Source: Amycolatopsis alba DSM 44262 (GTDB taxonomy: Bacteria; Actinomycetota; Actinomycetes; Mycobacteriales; Pseudonocardiaceae). Taken from it: a DNA stretch of 64,000 nucleotides. The position numbers and the translations under genes were made by a program. The DNA lies in assembly GCF_000384215.1 (NCBI RefSeq), contig NZ_KB913032.1, positions 7,835,605 through 7,899,604 of the forward strand, read 5' to 3'. Position 1 is the stretch's first letter, and each line of letters begins with the position of its first letter. This document shows, one piece after another, positions 49,162 through 58,223 of the stretch. The notes beneath the pieces were generated by a model that had not been told where the DNA came from, made no database searches, and saw only the letters and a list, made by a program, of their open reading frames with translations.

Positions 49162-51548
49162 CGGTTCTCGATCTCGGCGAGATAGGTGTCGAAACGGGCA
49201 GCCATATCGTCGTCGTGCCCACGTAGGAGCGGGAGGGCCTCACCCAGGCATTGCGCCGCCGATTCACCATCGCCGAACTGGTCGAGTACCTGTGCCTTGA
49301 TTCCGAGTGCGTCCGCACGCCCCCATCTGTCCGCGGTCGCGGAGTAGGCTGCCTGAGCATCGATACATGCACGCAACGCTCGCCCGAACTGTCCGAAAGC
49401 TACATAGGTCCGGGCTAGGGGCAGCAGTGCGACAGCCACACCGTGCTGATCATCCACAGCTGTGAACATGGCGACTGCCGTCTCACCGTGGCTGATGGCC
49501 AGGTCGCGAGTCCCGAGGTCGCGATACACGCCGCCGAGCGCGATGTGCCCCATTGCCTCACCGATCCTCGATCTCGCCTCAACGAAGACGTCCTGCGCGC
49601 GTCGCATGAGCGCAAACGCTTCCGTCAGATCACCTGCCGTGCGCGCTGTACTACCCAAGCCCAGCAGGGCGAATCCGAGCGTACGACTCGGGCCGTACGG
49701 GCTGGATGCGCGCACGGCACGCTGGTCGAACTCGTAGGCGTCGTCAAGGCGGCCAGCCCGACGGTAGCCTTCAGCCAACTTCTCCTGGGCTTCCGCCAGC
49801 CGGGCTGTGTGGCCGTCCTTCTCCGCGGCCTCGACAGCGATCTCCAGTAGAGTGATCCACAGTTCGGTCGGCCGGCTGTGGACCAGGTACTCGAACAGAT
49901 CGATCGCCAGCCGCCACGTCTCGAAGTACAGACCGTGATCGACGCCCAGGCGTGCGACGGCAGGCAGACTGGACAGTTCTGCCGAGCACCAGCCGAAGGC
50001 GGCAGCGAAGTCATCGAAGGTCAGCGGTGTCACGCGGTGCGGAGTCGGAGGAAGGTGGACGTGGTGGTCACGCATCGGCGTCAGCGCCCAGGACGCCGCG
50101 TTCGCAGTGTGGTGGAACCAGGTCACCAGTCGCACGATCGCGTTGCGCCGTACCTCCTCCGGCTGCCGAGCGGCTTGCTCGGCAGCGTAGACGCGGAGGA
50201 GGTCGTGGAAGTGGAAGCTGTCGGTGGTGACCTGGTGCAGCAGGTGAGCTTGCGCCAGGTCGTCCAGCAGGCGGAGCCCCTTGTCGACAGTGACGCCCGC
50301 GAGCGCTGATGCCGCCTGGGCAGTGAACCAGGGCCGCGGATACAGGCTAAGCAGTCGGAACATGTTTGCCGTGTCGGGACGTAATGTCCGGTAGGACCAT
50401 TCGAACGCAGCGCGTACACCGGCGGTGTCGTCGATGTCGAGCAGCTGCAGGCGCCGTTCGACGTCGGTCAGCGCAGCGACATGCTCGCCGATGCTTGTCT
50501 CGGGATCAGTGGCTATTCGTTCTGCGGCAACGAGGATTGCGAGCGGCAACGACCCGCACATGTCCACCAGTTGCGCAACGGCGTCGGGTTCGGCCTCAAC
50601 GCGTTCGTCGGCGATGACGTCCGCCGCGAGCGCGCAGGCCTCGTGATCGGTGAGAGTGTCGAGACGGACGGTACGGGCGGCGTAGTTGATCACCAGCCCG
50701 GACAGTTCCGTACGGCTGGTGACCAGAACAGTCGTGCCCGCAAGACTTGCCAGCAGAGGTGCGACCTGCTGGGAGTCGCGGGCGTTGTCCAACAGCACCA
50801 GCACTCGCTGCTCGCGGCGGCGAAGTTGCTCACGAAGGACGGCTTCCAACTGGCGCTCGGACGCCGGGACCTGGTCACGCTGGATACCCAGGCCACGGAT
50901 CAAATCAGCGAGGATTTCCGCGTGGGTCGCCGGATTGCCGGAGGCGTACCCGCCCAGCGCGGCGTAGAGCACGAGATCGAAACGAGCGTACATGCCATGT
51001 GCCCAGTACAGCGCGAGCGCGCTTTTACCGACGCCCGGCAGCCCGCCGACGACGATCACCGTCGGCGTCTCAGGATCGGGCGGTTGAGAACTGAGCCTGC
51101 TCAACTGACCGAGTTCGGATTCCCTGCCGACGAAATACGGCGGGCTGATCGGCAGGTGGCCGGAGGGTTCCGCACGCGCAGCGCCTGCGAGGACCTCCAG
51201 CGTGCCGTGGGCGCCGAGGGCTTCGTCGAGAAGTCTACCCGCGTCGACACTCGGGGGCTTTCCTTTCTCGATGCGGGAGATCGCGGATTTGCTGACCGGC
51301 TTCCCCGCGAGATCGTCGAGTTCGGCTGGTGTCAGGCTGGCGTTTTCGGGCCGCGCACGCAGTTCGCCGATTCGGGAATCAACGATGTCACGAGTCCGCT
51401 CTTCGAGGTCCCGCACGTTGAGCCCCCGGCCGTTTCTCAACTCGAAGAGTCTCTGACCGTACTGCTCAGCCGCAGACGGGTAGGACGTTGGCATAGCGGC
51501 GTCGGGTACATCGTGGTCGGTAAGCGAATTCCGGTGGCGCCGCGTCAT
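49158..51548 (-). CDS. XRE-NB-ARC-TPR regulator (STAND) 1
   Basis: 796 residues. An XRE-type HTH (~28-100, with long insert; V-S-K-S-A-I-S-R-I-E-K-G-K), then an NB-ARC NTPase with Walker A V-G-G-L-P-G-V-G-K-S (~172), V-L-V-L-L-D-N-A-R-D (~270) and T-S-R-T-E-L, and a C-terminal TPR-like helical array (~520-790: A-R-L-A-E-A-Q-E-K-L-A-E-G-Y-R, A-I-S-H-G-E-T-A). This design is that of STAND transcription regulators. ATG overlaps the stop of its paralogue (ATGA), so the two are co-translated. It converges on the flavin-enzyme operon. Confidence 0.85.
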   Translation of the reverse strand: MTRRHRNSLTDHDVPDAAMPTSYPSAAEQYGQRLFELRNGRGLNVRDLEERTRDIVDSRIGELRARPENASLTPAELDDLAGKPVSKSAISRIEKGKPPSVDAGRLLDEALGAHGTLEVLAGAARAEPSGHLPISPPYFVGRESELGQLSRLSSQPPDPETPTVIVVGGLPGVGKSALALYWAHGMYARFDLVLYAALGGYASGNPATHAEILADLIRGLGIQRDQVPASERQLEAVLREQLRRREQRVLVLLDNARDSQQVAPLLASLAGTTVLVTSRTELSGLVINYAARTVRLDTLTDHEACALAADVIADERVEAEPDAVAQLVDMCGSLPLAILVAAERIATDPETSIGEHVAALTDVERRLQLLDIDDTAGVRAAFEWSYRTLRPDTANMFRLLSLYPRPWFTAQAASALAGVTVDKGLRLLDDLAQAHLLHQVTTDSFHFHDLLRVYAAEQAARQPEEVRRNAIVRLVTWFHHTANAASWALTPMRDHHVHLPPTPHRVTPLTFDDFAAAFGWCSAELSSLPAVARLGVDHGLYFETWRLAIDLFEYLVHSRPTELWITLLEIAVEAAEKDGHTARLAEAQEKLAEGYRRAGRLDDAYEFDQRAVRASSPYGPSRTLGFALLGLGSTARTAGDLTEAFALMRRAQDVFVEARSRIGEAMGHIALGGVYRDLGTRDLAISHGETAVAMFTAVDDQHGVAVALLPLARTYVAFGQFGRALRACIDAQAAYSATADRWGRADALGIKAQVLDQFGDGESAAQCLGEALPLLRGHDDDMAARFDTYLAEIENR

Positions 51549-53854
51549 GTCCTGCCGCCGGCGGTGTCATACGCCTCGATCGTCTGACGCAGCTGCTCAG
51601 CTTTGACCTCGTCCATAGCGTCCACCAGCTTCAGCGCGGCTGACAGGACGTCGACGGCATCGTCACACCGACCGAGTTCCGCGAGCACCAGGCCCTTGAT
51701 CTCAAGTGCATCAGCCTTACCCCACGCGTCGCCCACCGCGTGGAACCTCTCGGCGGCTTCCTCGCTACACGCCAGCGCTTCGTCAAGTTCTCCGAAAGCG
51801 CGGCAGGTTCGTGCGAGGGAGGCCAGTGCAGACGCGAGCCCGTGCGAATCCCCATCAGCCCGGAACTCCGCCTGTGTCAACCGGCCTTGATGCAGCGCCT
51901 GGTCGCGATCGCCGGCGTCACGTAGCGCGGCACCCCAATCGATGCGTGCGGCAAGTTCGCCGATGCGCGATCCACCGGCGACGAACGCGTCCACGCCCCG
52001 TCCGATCAGGTCGACCGCTGTCACAATGTCGCCGCGGACGTGAGCGCTGACGCCGAGATTGGTGTAGGACCAGCCCAGCCGCGGAAAGACGGGAACGCGG
52101 TCTCCGATGAGCGAGATGGCCCGGCGGCTGAGATTGTCCGCCGCGTCGTAGTCCCGCATCCGCAGGTAGGCCGCGGCGAGCTTGTCGGCCACCTCGGCCA
52201 CCCAGAGGTCATTTCTGGCGGTCTCGGCGGCGACCAGCGCTATCTGCATGCTGCTGGTCCAAACGTGAAATGGCCGGGCGAAGATATAGTAATCGATGAG
52301 CACGGTCGGCAATCGCCACGCGTCCCACAACATCCGCTGATCCAGGGCCAGCTGCGCAACCGGCGCGATATTCTGGAGCTCTGCAGTACACCAGGCGAAA
52401 GCGACGCTCGCCTGGTCGAACGTCGCGGGCCGGATGCCGGGTGTAGGTGCGTCGAGTGGTTCGTGGTGGTCACGCAGCGGCGTCAGAGCCCGGTCCGCGG
52501 CGTGGCAACTGTGGACGTACCACCGAATTAACCGTTCCGTAGCGTCGCGACGTTCATTTTCCCAACGCGGGTCCTGAATCTCTTCCGCGGCGTAGTCGCG
52601 GAGGAGATCGTGAAGCCGGTAACCGCCTTGATGTTCCTGGTGCCGCTGGACGAGGTGCGCATCCACGAGCTGGTCCAACAAGGGCAGCGTCTCGTGTTCG
52701 GTCAGCCCCGCCAGCGCGGCTGCGGCACCCGCGGTGAATCTCGGGCCGGGGTGGACGCCCAGGAGACGGAACAGCCGAGCTGCGTCCGCCTGGGCGGACG
52801 CGATACTCCAGCTGATCGCCGCGCGCACACCGATTCCCGCGTCGTCACCGTCGAGCATGTGCAGCCGCCCTCGATCCGCGAGCGCTTCGGCGTGCTGGAG
52901 CACGCTGGTCGCCGGGTCGGCTGCGATCAGGTTCCCCGCGATGGACAGCGCGAGCGGCAGGGACGCACACAGGTCGACGACCCGTGCTACGGCCCCGAAT
53001 TCCCTCGCGGCTCGGTCAGCCCCGATCATCGAACTGATGAGGTCGACGCTGTCGGTCTCGGTCATCGCCGGGACAGGGACATGGACCGTGCGCACCACCT
53101 GAGCCAATCCCCGGATCCGCGTGCGGCTGGTGATGAGAATCAAAGTCCCAGGCGTTCCTGGCAATACCGGCTTCACCTGGGCCAGGTCCACGGCATTGTC
53201 GAGCACGATCAACACCCGCGCAGCGCGAGATCGTAGATTCCCACGGAGGGCTTGCAGCCGTTCGTCGTCGGTAACCGGAATACGAGCGGCGGGGACGCTG
53301 AGCCCTTTCAGCAGTTCCCGAAGGATGTCCCCAGGCTCAGCCTGTTGGGTCTTGTCAGCGGTGAATCCGTAGAGATCGGCCCACAGAATCACATCGAACG
53401 CCGACTTCTGCGAGTTCGCCCAGTGGACAGCGAGAGACGTCTTACCCGCACCCGCCGCGCCCGCGAGGACTGCCACCGCAGCAGGCGAGTCCACCGTCAT
53501 CTGGGCCGCCAGGCCGTCGAGCCGGGCACACTGAGCCTCTCTTCCCACGAACGCCCCGCCGACAGGTAGCTGCGGATGGAGGTCGGACCGAATCCTGGTG
53601 GCCAGGCTCTGCAAACTGGTTCCGGTACCGAAAGCAGCATCAAGAGCCCTCGCGACGTCGACCGAGACGGGAACCTGACCGCGAACCAGCTTGCTCAGGA
53701 ACCCGACGTCGAGAAAGGCGCGCCGGGACAACTCTCGCAACGCCCAGTCGCGCCCGTCACACAGCGACATCACCTCGGCGCGGAACCTCTCAGCCAGCGT
53801 CAAATACGGCCGTGCGGCGCTTCCCGGACTCGCCACCTCTCGCATTTCGGTCAT
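51545..53854 (-). CDS. XRE-NB-ARC-TPR regulator (STAND) 2
   Basis: 769 residues from the ATG at 53854 (the frame extends to 53941; ATGs also at 53881 and 53845). XRE HTH (A-L-R-E-L-S-R-R-A-F-L-D-V-G-F-L-S-K-L-V-R-G-Q), an NB-ARC domain with Walker A A-G-A-A-G-A-G-K-T-S, V-L-I-V-L-D-N-A-V-D and I-T-S-R-T-R-I, then a TPR array. It is the paralogue and upstream partner of the preceding STAND protein. Near it begins a divergent promoter region for the S53 peptidase. Confidence 0.85.
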   Translation of the reverse strand: MTEMREVASPGSAARPYLTLAERFRAEVMSLCDGRDWALRELSRRAFLDVGFLSKLVRGQVPVSVDVARALDAAFGTGTSLQSLATRIRSDLHPQLPVGGAFVGREAQCARLDGLAAQMTVDSPAAVAVLAGAAGAGKTSLAVHWANSQKSAFDVILWADLYGFTADKTQQAEPGDILRELLKGLSVPAARIPVTDDERLQALRGNLRSRAARVLIVLDNAVDLAQVKPVLPGTPGTLILITSRTRIRGLAQVVRTVHVPVPAMTETDSVDLISSMIGADRAAREFGAVARVVDLCASLPLALSIAGNLIAADPATSVLQHAEALADRGRLHMLDGDDAGIGVRAAISWSIASAQADAARLFRLLGVHPGPRFTAGAAAALAGLTEHETLPLLDQLVDAHLVQRHQEHQGGYRLHDLLRDYAAEEIQDPRWENERRDATERLIRWYVHSCHAADRALTPLRDHHEPLDAPTPGIRPATFDQASVAFAWCTAELQNIAPVAQLALDQRMLWDAWRLPTVLIDYYIFARPFHVWTSSMQIALVAAETARNDLWVAEVADKLAAAYLRMRDYDAADNLSRRAISLIGDRVPVFPRLGWSYTNLGVSAHVRGDIVTAVDLIGRGVDAFVAGGSRIGELAARIDWGAALRDAGDRDQALHQGRLTQAEFRADGDSHGLASALASLARTCRAFGELDEALACSEEAAERFHAVGDAWGKADALEIKGLVLAELGRCDDAVDVLSAALKLVDAMDEVKAEQLRQTIEAYDTAGGRT

Positions 53855-54394
53855 TCGATCGATCCCCTCACTCCCCGACATTGGATCGTGCCACACGGTG
53901 ACGTGTTGTCCACTGTGTTCCCGACACGGGAGATAGTCCATTCAGGTGTATCCGCCCGGTCGGCGTATCAGCTGAGTGGATCTACTCACCTTCGGACAGG
54001 TAGAGCCACTCGCAAGATCCACCCGCGGGGCCATCACGCGCAGACCTACACGTCAGCGTTCACGCATTGCACTAATCGTCTCGAAAAGTTGACGCTTTAG
54101 CCACTTTGGCCTACCTTGATCTCAGATCGTCCACTTTTTCATACTTCTAGTGTCTGAGATTGAAGGCTTCGATGGAGAGTCCGGGAGCCGCTGAAGGCGG
54201 ATGCCACGTCCGGGGACCGCCGTGAACGTGGCGTCCTGAGCGGTGAGGGCGCGCACGACCACCTCGCCCGCCCACGCCAGCACGACACGTCCGTCCGAAT
54301 CGTGGGCGGCCGAGTTCTGGGGATCTTGTTTCGGGTCAATTCACGCCCGCATCTATTCATTTCGCATTCCGCGATCACGCATGAGGGGACTTCC
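53855..54394. other. 540-bp divergent intergenic region with promoter and gene fragment
   Basis: A strong plus-strand promoter lies at 54089-54117. Around 54125-54315 the minus strand carries protein-like sequence without a start (D-S-D-G-R-V-V-L-A-W-A-G-E-V-V-V-R-A-L-T), possibly the remnant of a longer gene. A short plus-strand ORF of 17 codons starts at about 54172 (M-E-S-P-G-A-A-E-G-G) and could be a leader. Confidence 0.4.
54089..54117 (+). promoter_or_regulatory. sigma-70-type promoter
   Basis: TTGACG (54089-54094), 17-base spacer, TACCTT (54112-54117). It points to the S53 peptidase, giving a leader of about 270 bases. Confidence 0.55.
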
Positions 54395-56317
54395 ATGCCG
54401 AAAAACGCCTGGCTAGGCGCCGTCGTGGCGGGCTTGGCCGCCACGACGCTCACCGCCGTCGCACCGGCCTCCGCCCAGCCGATCGCTCTCGACGATCGCA
54501 CCACCGTCGCGGGGACAGTGCCGTCGTGGGCCACGCCCCAATCCCGTACAGGTGACGCACCAGATCAGTCCGTACGGCAGATCCAGGTCGCCTTGTCCTT
54601 ACGCGACCCCGCTTCCGCGCATGCTCTCGCCACGGGTCTGGCGTCGCCAAACAACGCCGAGCGCGGCAGCTTTCTCACTTCGCGACAGTTCGTCGACCGG
54701 TTCGCTCCTGCCGAGAGCACCGTCGCCTCCGTGCGCGATTGGTTAACCGGGCAGGGAGTCTCGGTCGAAGGAGTCAGCGGCAACCGCTTCATGGTCAAGG
54801 CTCACGCGCCGACCTCGGTCCTGGAGAAGACCTTCGGTACACAGTTGGCCACCTACCGGGACAAGGTCGCCGGCCGGGTCTCCACTCTCGTCGCGCCGGT
54901 GGCGCCGATCAGCGTCCCGGCACGGCTCAAGGCGTCGATCACCGCGGTGCTTGGCCTCGATGACAGCGAGAAGTCACTCCGGCCACAGCACACCATTCCG
55001 CACGCGACCACCCAGGCGCAGACCTGCGCACGGTGGTGGGGCGAGCAGAACAATCGCGACGTACCACAGAAGTATCCGGCCGGAGCGCAGTCGAACTCCT
55101 TGTGCGGCTACACGGGCCCGTCGGTACGTGCGATGTACGGTCTGAACGCAGGCCAGTCCGGCACGGGCACCACGATCGGCATCGTCGGCGCCTACGACTC
55201 CACGACGCTGGCGGCGGATGTGAACCGGGCAGCGGTGGACACCAAGACACCCGGTCTGGCCGCAGGGCAATACAGCAAGGTTCTTCCCGAGGGTGGTTTC
55301 GCCGACGAGAAGGAATGCGACGCCGGCGGCTGGAAGTTCGAGCAGACGCTCGATGTGCAGGCCGCGCACACCATCGCCCCGGCCGCGCAGCTGCGCTACT
55401 ACGCCGGGAAGTCCTGCATCGGCGGCTTGTATGAGGCGTTCAACAAAGCGGTCGAGGACAACGTCGTCGATGTGATCAGCGCGTCGTGGGGCAACGCCGA
55501 TGGTGAGCGGCGTATGCCGCCCGCCACACGGGACCTGTTCAACCAGATGGCGTTGCAGGCCTCGATCCAGGGCCAGTCGATCATGGTGTCCAGCGGCGAC
55601 GCTGGAAACAACAGCGGCGCTGTTGGTACGCCAACCGCGAGTTTCCCCGCCACGAGCCCGTACGTCACCGCGGTCGGCGGCACCACGGTGGGACTCGGGC
55701 AGGACAACAAGCCCAAGGTCCTCACCGGGTGGGAGAACAGCGGTAACACGTTGTCCGGGCAGCACTGGGTTCCGCAGTCCGATGCGGACGGTCCGTTCTC
55801 CGGCGGAGCCGGAGGTGGGCCGTCCGCCCTCTACGATGCCCCGGAATGGCAGCAGGGTGTCGTTCCCGCCAGTATCGCCGGTGGGCGGCGGGCGATCCCG
55901 GACGTGTCGGCGCTCGCGGATTCCTATACTGGCTTGTTGATCGGTTTCACCGATGCGTCGGGCCGCTACGGCCTCAGCTCCTCGGGCGGTACTTCGCTGG
56001 CCGCGCCGCTGATGGCAGGTCTTGCCGCCGACGCGCAGCAGGCTCGCGGTGGTGCGCAGCGAGGTGGTCTGCTGACTCCGGCGCTCTATGCCCTACGGAG
56101 CGACACCTCCGCGCTCGTCGACGTCGTGCCGCAGAAGGCGGGCGTGTGGACCCCGGTCATGCACGCACTGCCTGGTGCCAAGGTCCCAGGTGCGGAAGGC
56201 AGCTACCTGGTCGACTTCGATGCCCGGCCGCAGAACCTCGCCAGCGGCCGCGGCTGGGACCCCGTGACCGGCGTCGGCACCCCGGCCCGTGACTTCGTCC
56301 GCGCGCTTGCCCGCTGA
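54395..56317 (+). CDS. secreted S53 (sedolisin/kumamolisin-like) peptidase
   Basis: 640 residues. Sec signal peptide (K-N-A-W-L-G-A-V-V-A-G-L-A-A-T-T-L-T-A-V-A-P-A-S-A), an activation prodomain (~45-195), then the serine-carboxyl peptidase domain with K-F-E-Q-T-L-D (catalytic Glu and Asp), S-W-G, and G-G-T-S-L-A-A-P (catalytic Ser). A D-P-V-T-G-V-G-T-P calcium-type loop is at the C-terminus. Active in acid surroundings in known members. The ATG at 54395 follows GAGGGG; the frame upstream has no signal-like sequence. Confidence 0.9.
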   Translation: MPKNAWLGAVVAGLAATTLTAVAPASAQPIALDDRTTVAGTVPSWATPQSRTGDAPDQSVRQIQVALSLRDPASAHALATGLASPNNAERGSFLTSRQFVDRFAPAESTVASVRDWLTGQGVSVEGVSGNRFMVKAHAPTSVLEKTFGTQLATYRDKVAGRVSTLVAPVAPISVPARLKASITAVLGLDDSEKSLRPQHTIPHATTQAQTCARWWGEQNNRDVPQKYPAGAQSNSLCGYTGPSVRAMYGLNAGQSGTGTTIGIVGAYDSTTLAADVNRAAVDTKTPGLAAGQYSKVLPEGGFADEKECDAGGWKFEQTLDVQAAHTIAPAAQLRYYAGKSCIGGLYEAFNKAVEDNVVDVISASWGNADGERRMPPATRDLFNQMALQASIQGQSIMVSSGDAGNNSGAVGTPTASFPATSPYVTAVGGTTVGLGQDNKPKVLTGWENSGNTLSGQHWVPQSDADGPFSGGAGGGPSALYDAPEWQQGVVPASIAGGRRAIPDVSALADSYTGLLIGFTDASGRYGLSSSGGTSLAAPLMAGLAADAQQARGGAQRGGLLTPALYALRSDTSALVDVVPQKAGVWTPVMHALPGAKVPGAEGSYLVDFDARPQNLASGRGWDPVTGVGTPARDFVRALAR

Positions 56318-56326
56318 TCCACGTTC

Positions 56327-56357
56327 GCCGTGCCCGTTCGTCGGGGGCGGGCACGGC
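56327..56357 (+). terminator. stem-loop after the S53 peptidase gene
   Basis: 10-bp perfect arms (56327-56336 and 56348-56357) with an 11-base loop, no T run. It may reduce read-through into the L,D-transpeptidase gene. Confidence 0.45.
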
Positions 56358-56394
56358 CAACCACGGATCCACAACTCACGTCGGAGGCCTCCTC

Positions 56395-57300
56395 GTGACA
56401 GGACCATCTCCCAGCCGCACCGCCGCAGCTCGGTTCGGCGACGACCACCCGCCGACTCGTATGCGCAGGACGTCGCGCCTTGCGAGGTTCATTCTGGTCT
56501 GGTCGGTTGTCGGCGCCGGTCTTCTCTTTCTGGCGTCGCTCCTGGTGCCGGCCGATGACCCGGCGATCGCTCCCGCAGACGACACCTCGACGATGATGGT
56601 GTCGGCGCTCCCCGTGGCAGCGCGGCCGGTTTCCGATCTGGCACGGCTGCCGAGCGCGACGACGTTCGGCGTTGTCGTCGGCGCGCCTCCTGACCTCAAC
56701 CGCGAGCTGGCGCCGGGCGGGCACGTCGTCCATCCCACCAGGACAGTGCCTGTCTATTCGGCCCCCGGAGCGGATGCCTTCGCCGTTTTGCCTTCCATGC
56801 AGATCAGCTCCGAGACGTGGGTGCCCGTGATTGTCGACGAGCCAGGATGGCTGCAGGTTCTGCTTCCCGTTCGCCCCAATGGATCCACTGGCTGGCTTTC
56901 CACTCAGGACGCCGCACTTGAACACGCGACGAGCCCGTATCTGGTGACCGTGGACCGCGCAGCGTTTCAGCTGTCGCTCTACCGCGACGGCCAGCACCTC
57001 GGTCGCTGGACGGTCGGGGTGGGGAAACCGTCCGCGGAGACACCTCGCGGCAGAACCTTCGTTCTCGCATCCCTCGTGGATCCGCACCAGCGGTTCAGTC
57101 CGGTGATCCTTCCACTAGGCACGCACTCCACCAGTCTGGAGACCTACGGCGGTGGCCCTGGCACTACCGGAATCCATGGGTGGCCCAGCTCAGACGTGTT
57201 CGGCAAGCCCTCCAGTGACGGGTGCATCCGCGTGCCTGCGGACGCCCTCCGGCTGCTGAGCACCGAAGTTCCCCTCGGCACTCCCGTCCTCATCGATTGA
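56395..57300 (+). CDS. membrane-anchored L,D-transpeptidase (YkuD)
   Basis: 301 residues. N-terminal transmembrane helix (F-I-L-V-W-S-V-V-G-A-G-L-L-F-L-A-S-L-L-V-P) and extracytoplasmic YkuD domain with G-I-H-G-W (His261) and S-S-D-G-C-I-R-V (Cys277), the catalytic pair. A short SH3-like stretch precedes it (V-P-V-I-V-D-E-P-G-W-L-Q-V-L). It cross-links peptidoglycan or attaches proteins to it. GTG with GGAGG upstream. Next to a secreted protein and an S53 peptidase it may form a wall-modification set. Confidence 0.9.
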   Translation: MTGPSPSRTAAARFGDDHPPTRMRRTSRLARFILVWSVVGAGLLFLASLLVPADDPAIAPADDTSTMMVSALPVAARPVSDLARLPSATTFGVVVGAPPDLNRELAPGGHVVHPTRTVPVYSAPGADAFAVLPSMQISSETWVPVIVDEPGWLQVLLPVRPNGSTGWLSTQDAALEHATSPYLVTVDRAAFQLSLYRDGQHLGRWTVGVGKPSAETPRGRTFVLASLVDPHQRFSPVILPLGTHSTSLETYGGGPGTTGIHGWPSSDVFGKPSSDGCIRVPADALRLLSTEVPLGTPVLID

Positions 57301-57332
57301 CGTCCCACCATTACCTACAGAAAGAGCCGACC

Positions 57333-58061
57333 ATGACCACAACCACCTTCCAGCGCGTCAACGCACGCATCATGCTCACCGGCCTGAGCATCGGCGCGTT
57401 CCTGGCGGCCGGAACGACCTCGTGCCTCACGCCAGCGCAGGCCGAAACCATCTCTGCCGCAAGCGGCATTTCCGTCAGCGGCGCCGAATCCCTCGCTACG
57501 CAACCCACTGTGTCCAGCGGCGGCGCGGTCAAGACCGGCGGCGGATCGGTCTCCACCAAATCCGGCGCCGTCGTCGCGAGCGGAATCAGCGTCAAGGCCG
57601 GCGCCGGAATCGCCGAAGCGACCGTCGCCAGCGTCCGCGTCGGCGGAACCACAGTAGGACCGTTCTCCGCCAGGTGCCGCGACGGCAAGACCACGGTCAG
57701 CGGCTCCGGCGGCAGCAAGGGAAACCTCACCGTCCGACCCGGAACATCCGGCCAGGGCAGGGCGACCGCCGCCGTCATCACCGTCTCCGCCGCCGGATCC
57801 GGCAGCGCCACGACCACACCCACGAGCGAACCACGCAAGAACACGACGCTCACCATTACCGTCGCGACGGTTTCCTGTAGTGCTGGCACACCTCCTGGCA
57901 CCACCCCGCCAGGTACCCCCGCGCCCACCAAGCCCGGAGAGCCGCCCAAGGCGACACAACCGGGACGCCCTGGTGAGCGCACTACCCACCACGACGACCG
58001 CGATACCCGGCACGCGCCTGCACCTCAGCCGAAACCCGGTTCCCTTCCGGTCACCGGCTGA
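57333..58061 (+). CDS. secreted Gly/Ser/Thr-rich protein ending in LPVTG
   Basis: 242 residues. Signal peptide (L-T-G-L-S-I-G-A-F-L-A-A-G-T-T-S-C-L-T-P-A-Q-A), then a low-complexity region alternating small residues and beta-prone segments (V-V-A-S-G-I-S-V-K-A-G-A-G) with two Cys, a Pro-rich spacer, and a His/Asp stretch. The last five residues are L-P-V-T-G directly before the stop, lacking the membrane helix and basic tail a sortase substrate needs. ATG at 57333 with AAGAG upstream. It directly follows the L,D-transpeptidase. Confidence 0.75.
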   Translation: MTTTTFQRVNARIMLTGLSIGAFLAAGTTSCLTPAQAETISAASGISVSGAESLATQPTVSSGGAVKTGGGSVSTKSGAVVASGISVKAGAGIAEATVASVRVGGTTVGPFSARCRDGKTTVSGSGGSKGNLTVRPGTSGQGRATAAVITVSAAGSGSATTTPTSEPRKNTTLTITVATVSCSAGTPPGTTPPGTPAPTKPGEPPKATQPGRPGERTTHHDDRDTRHAPAPQPKPGSLPVTG

Positions 58062-58082
58062 CCCCAGCCACCTGGCGACGCC

Positions 58083-58118
58083 GTGACCCGTCCTCGCCTC
58101 CACACGAGGACGGGTCAC
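58083..58118 (+). terminator. terminator-like stem-loop
   Basis: 14-bp perfect arms (58083-58096 and 58105-58118), 8-base loop, after the LPVTG gene. Confidence 0.7.
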
Positions 58119-58223
58119 GAGCACCGGCAGACCGCCCACCGAACGTGACACCCCGGCGAACCTCCCCGCGCCGCACTCACGCCCCACACTCACCGAAGTT
58201 CCTACCCACCACGGGGAGAAACC

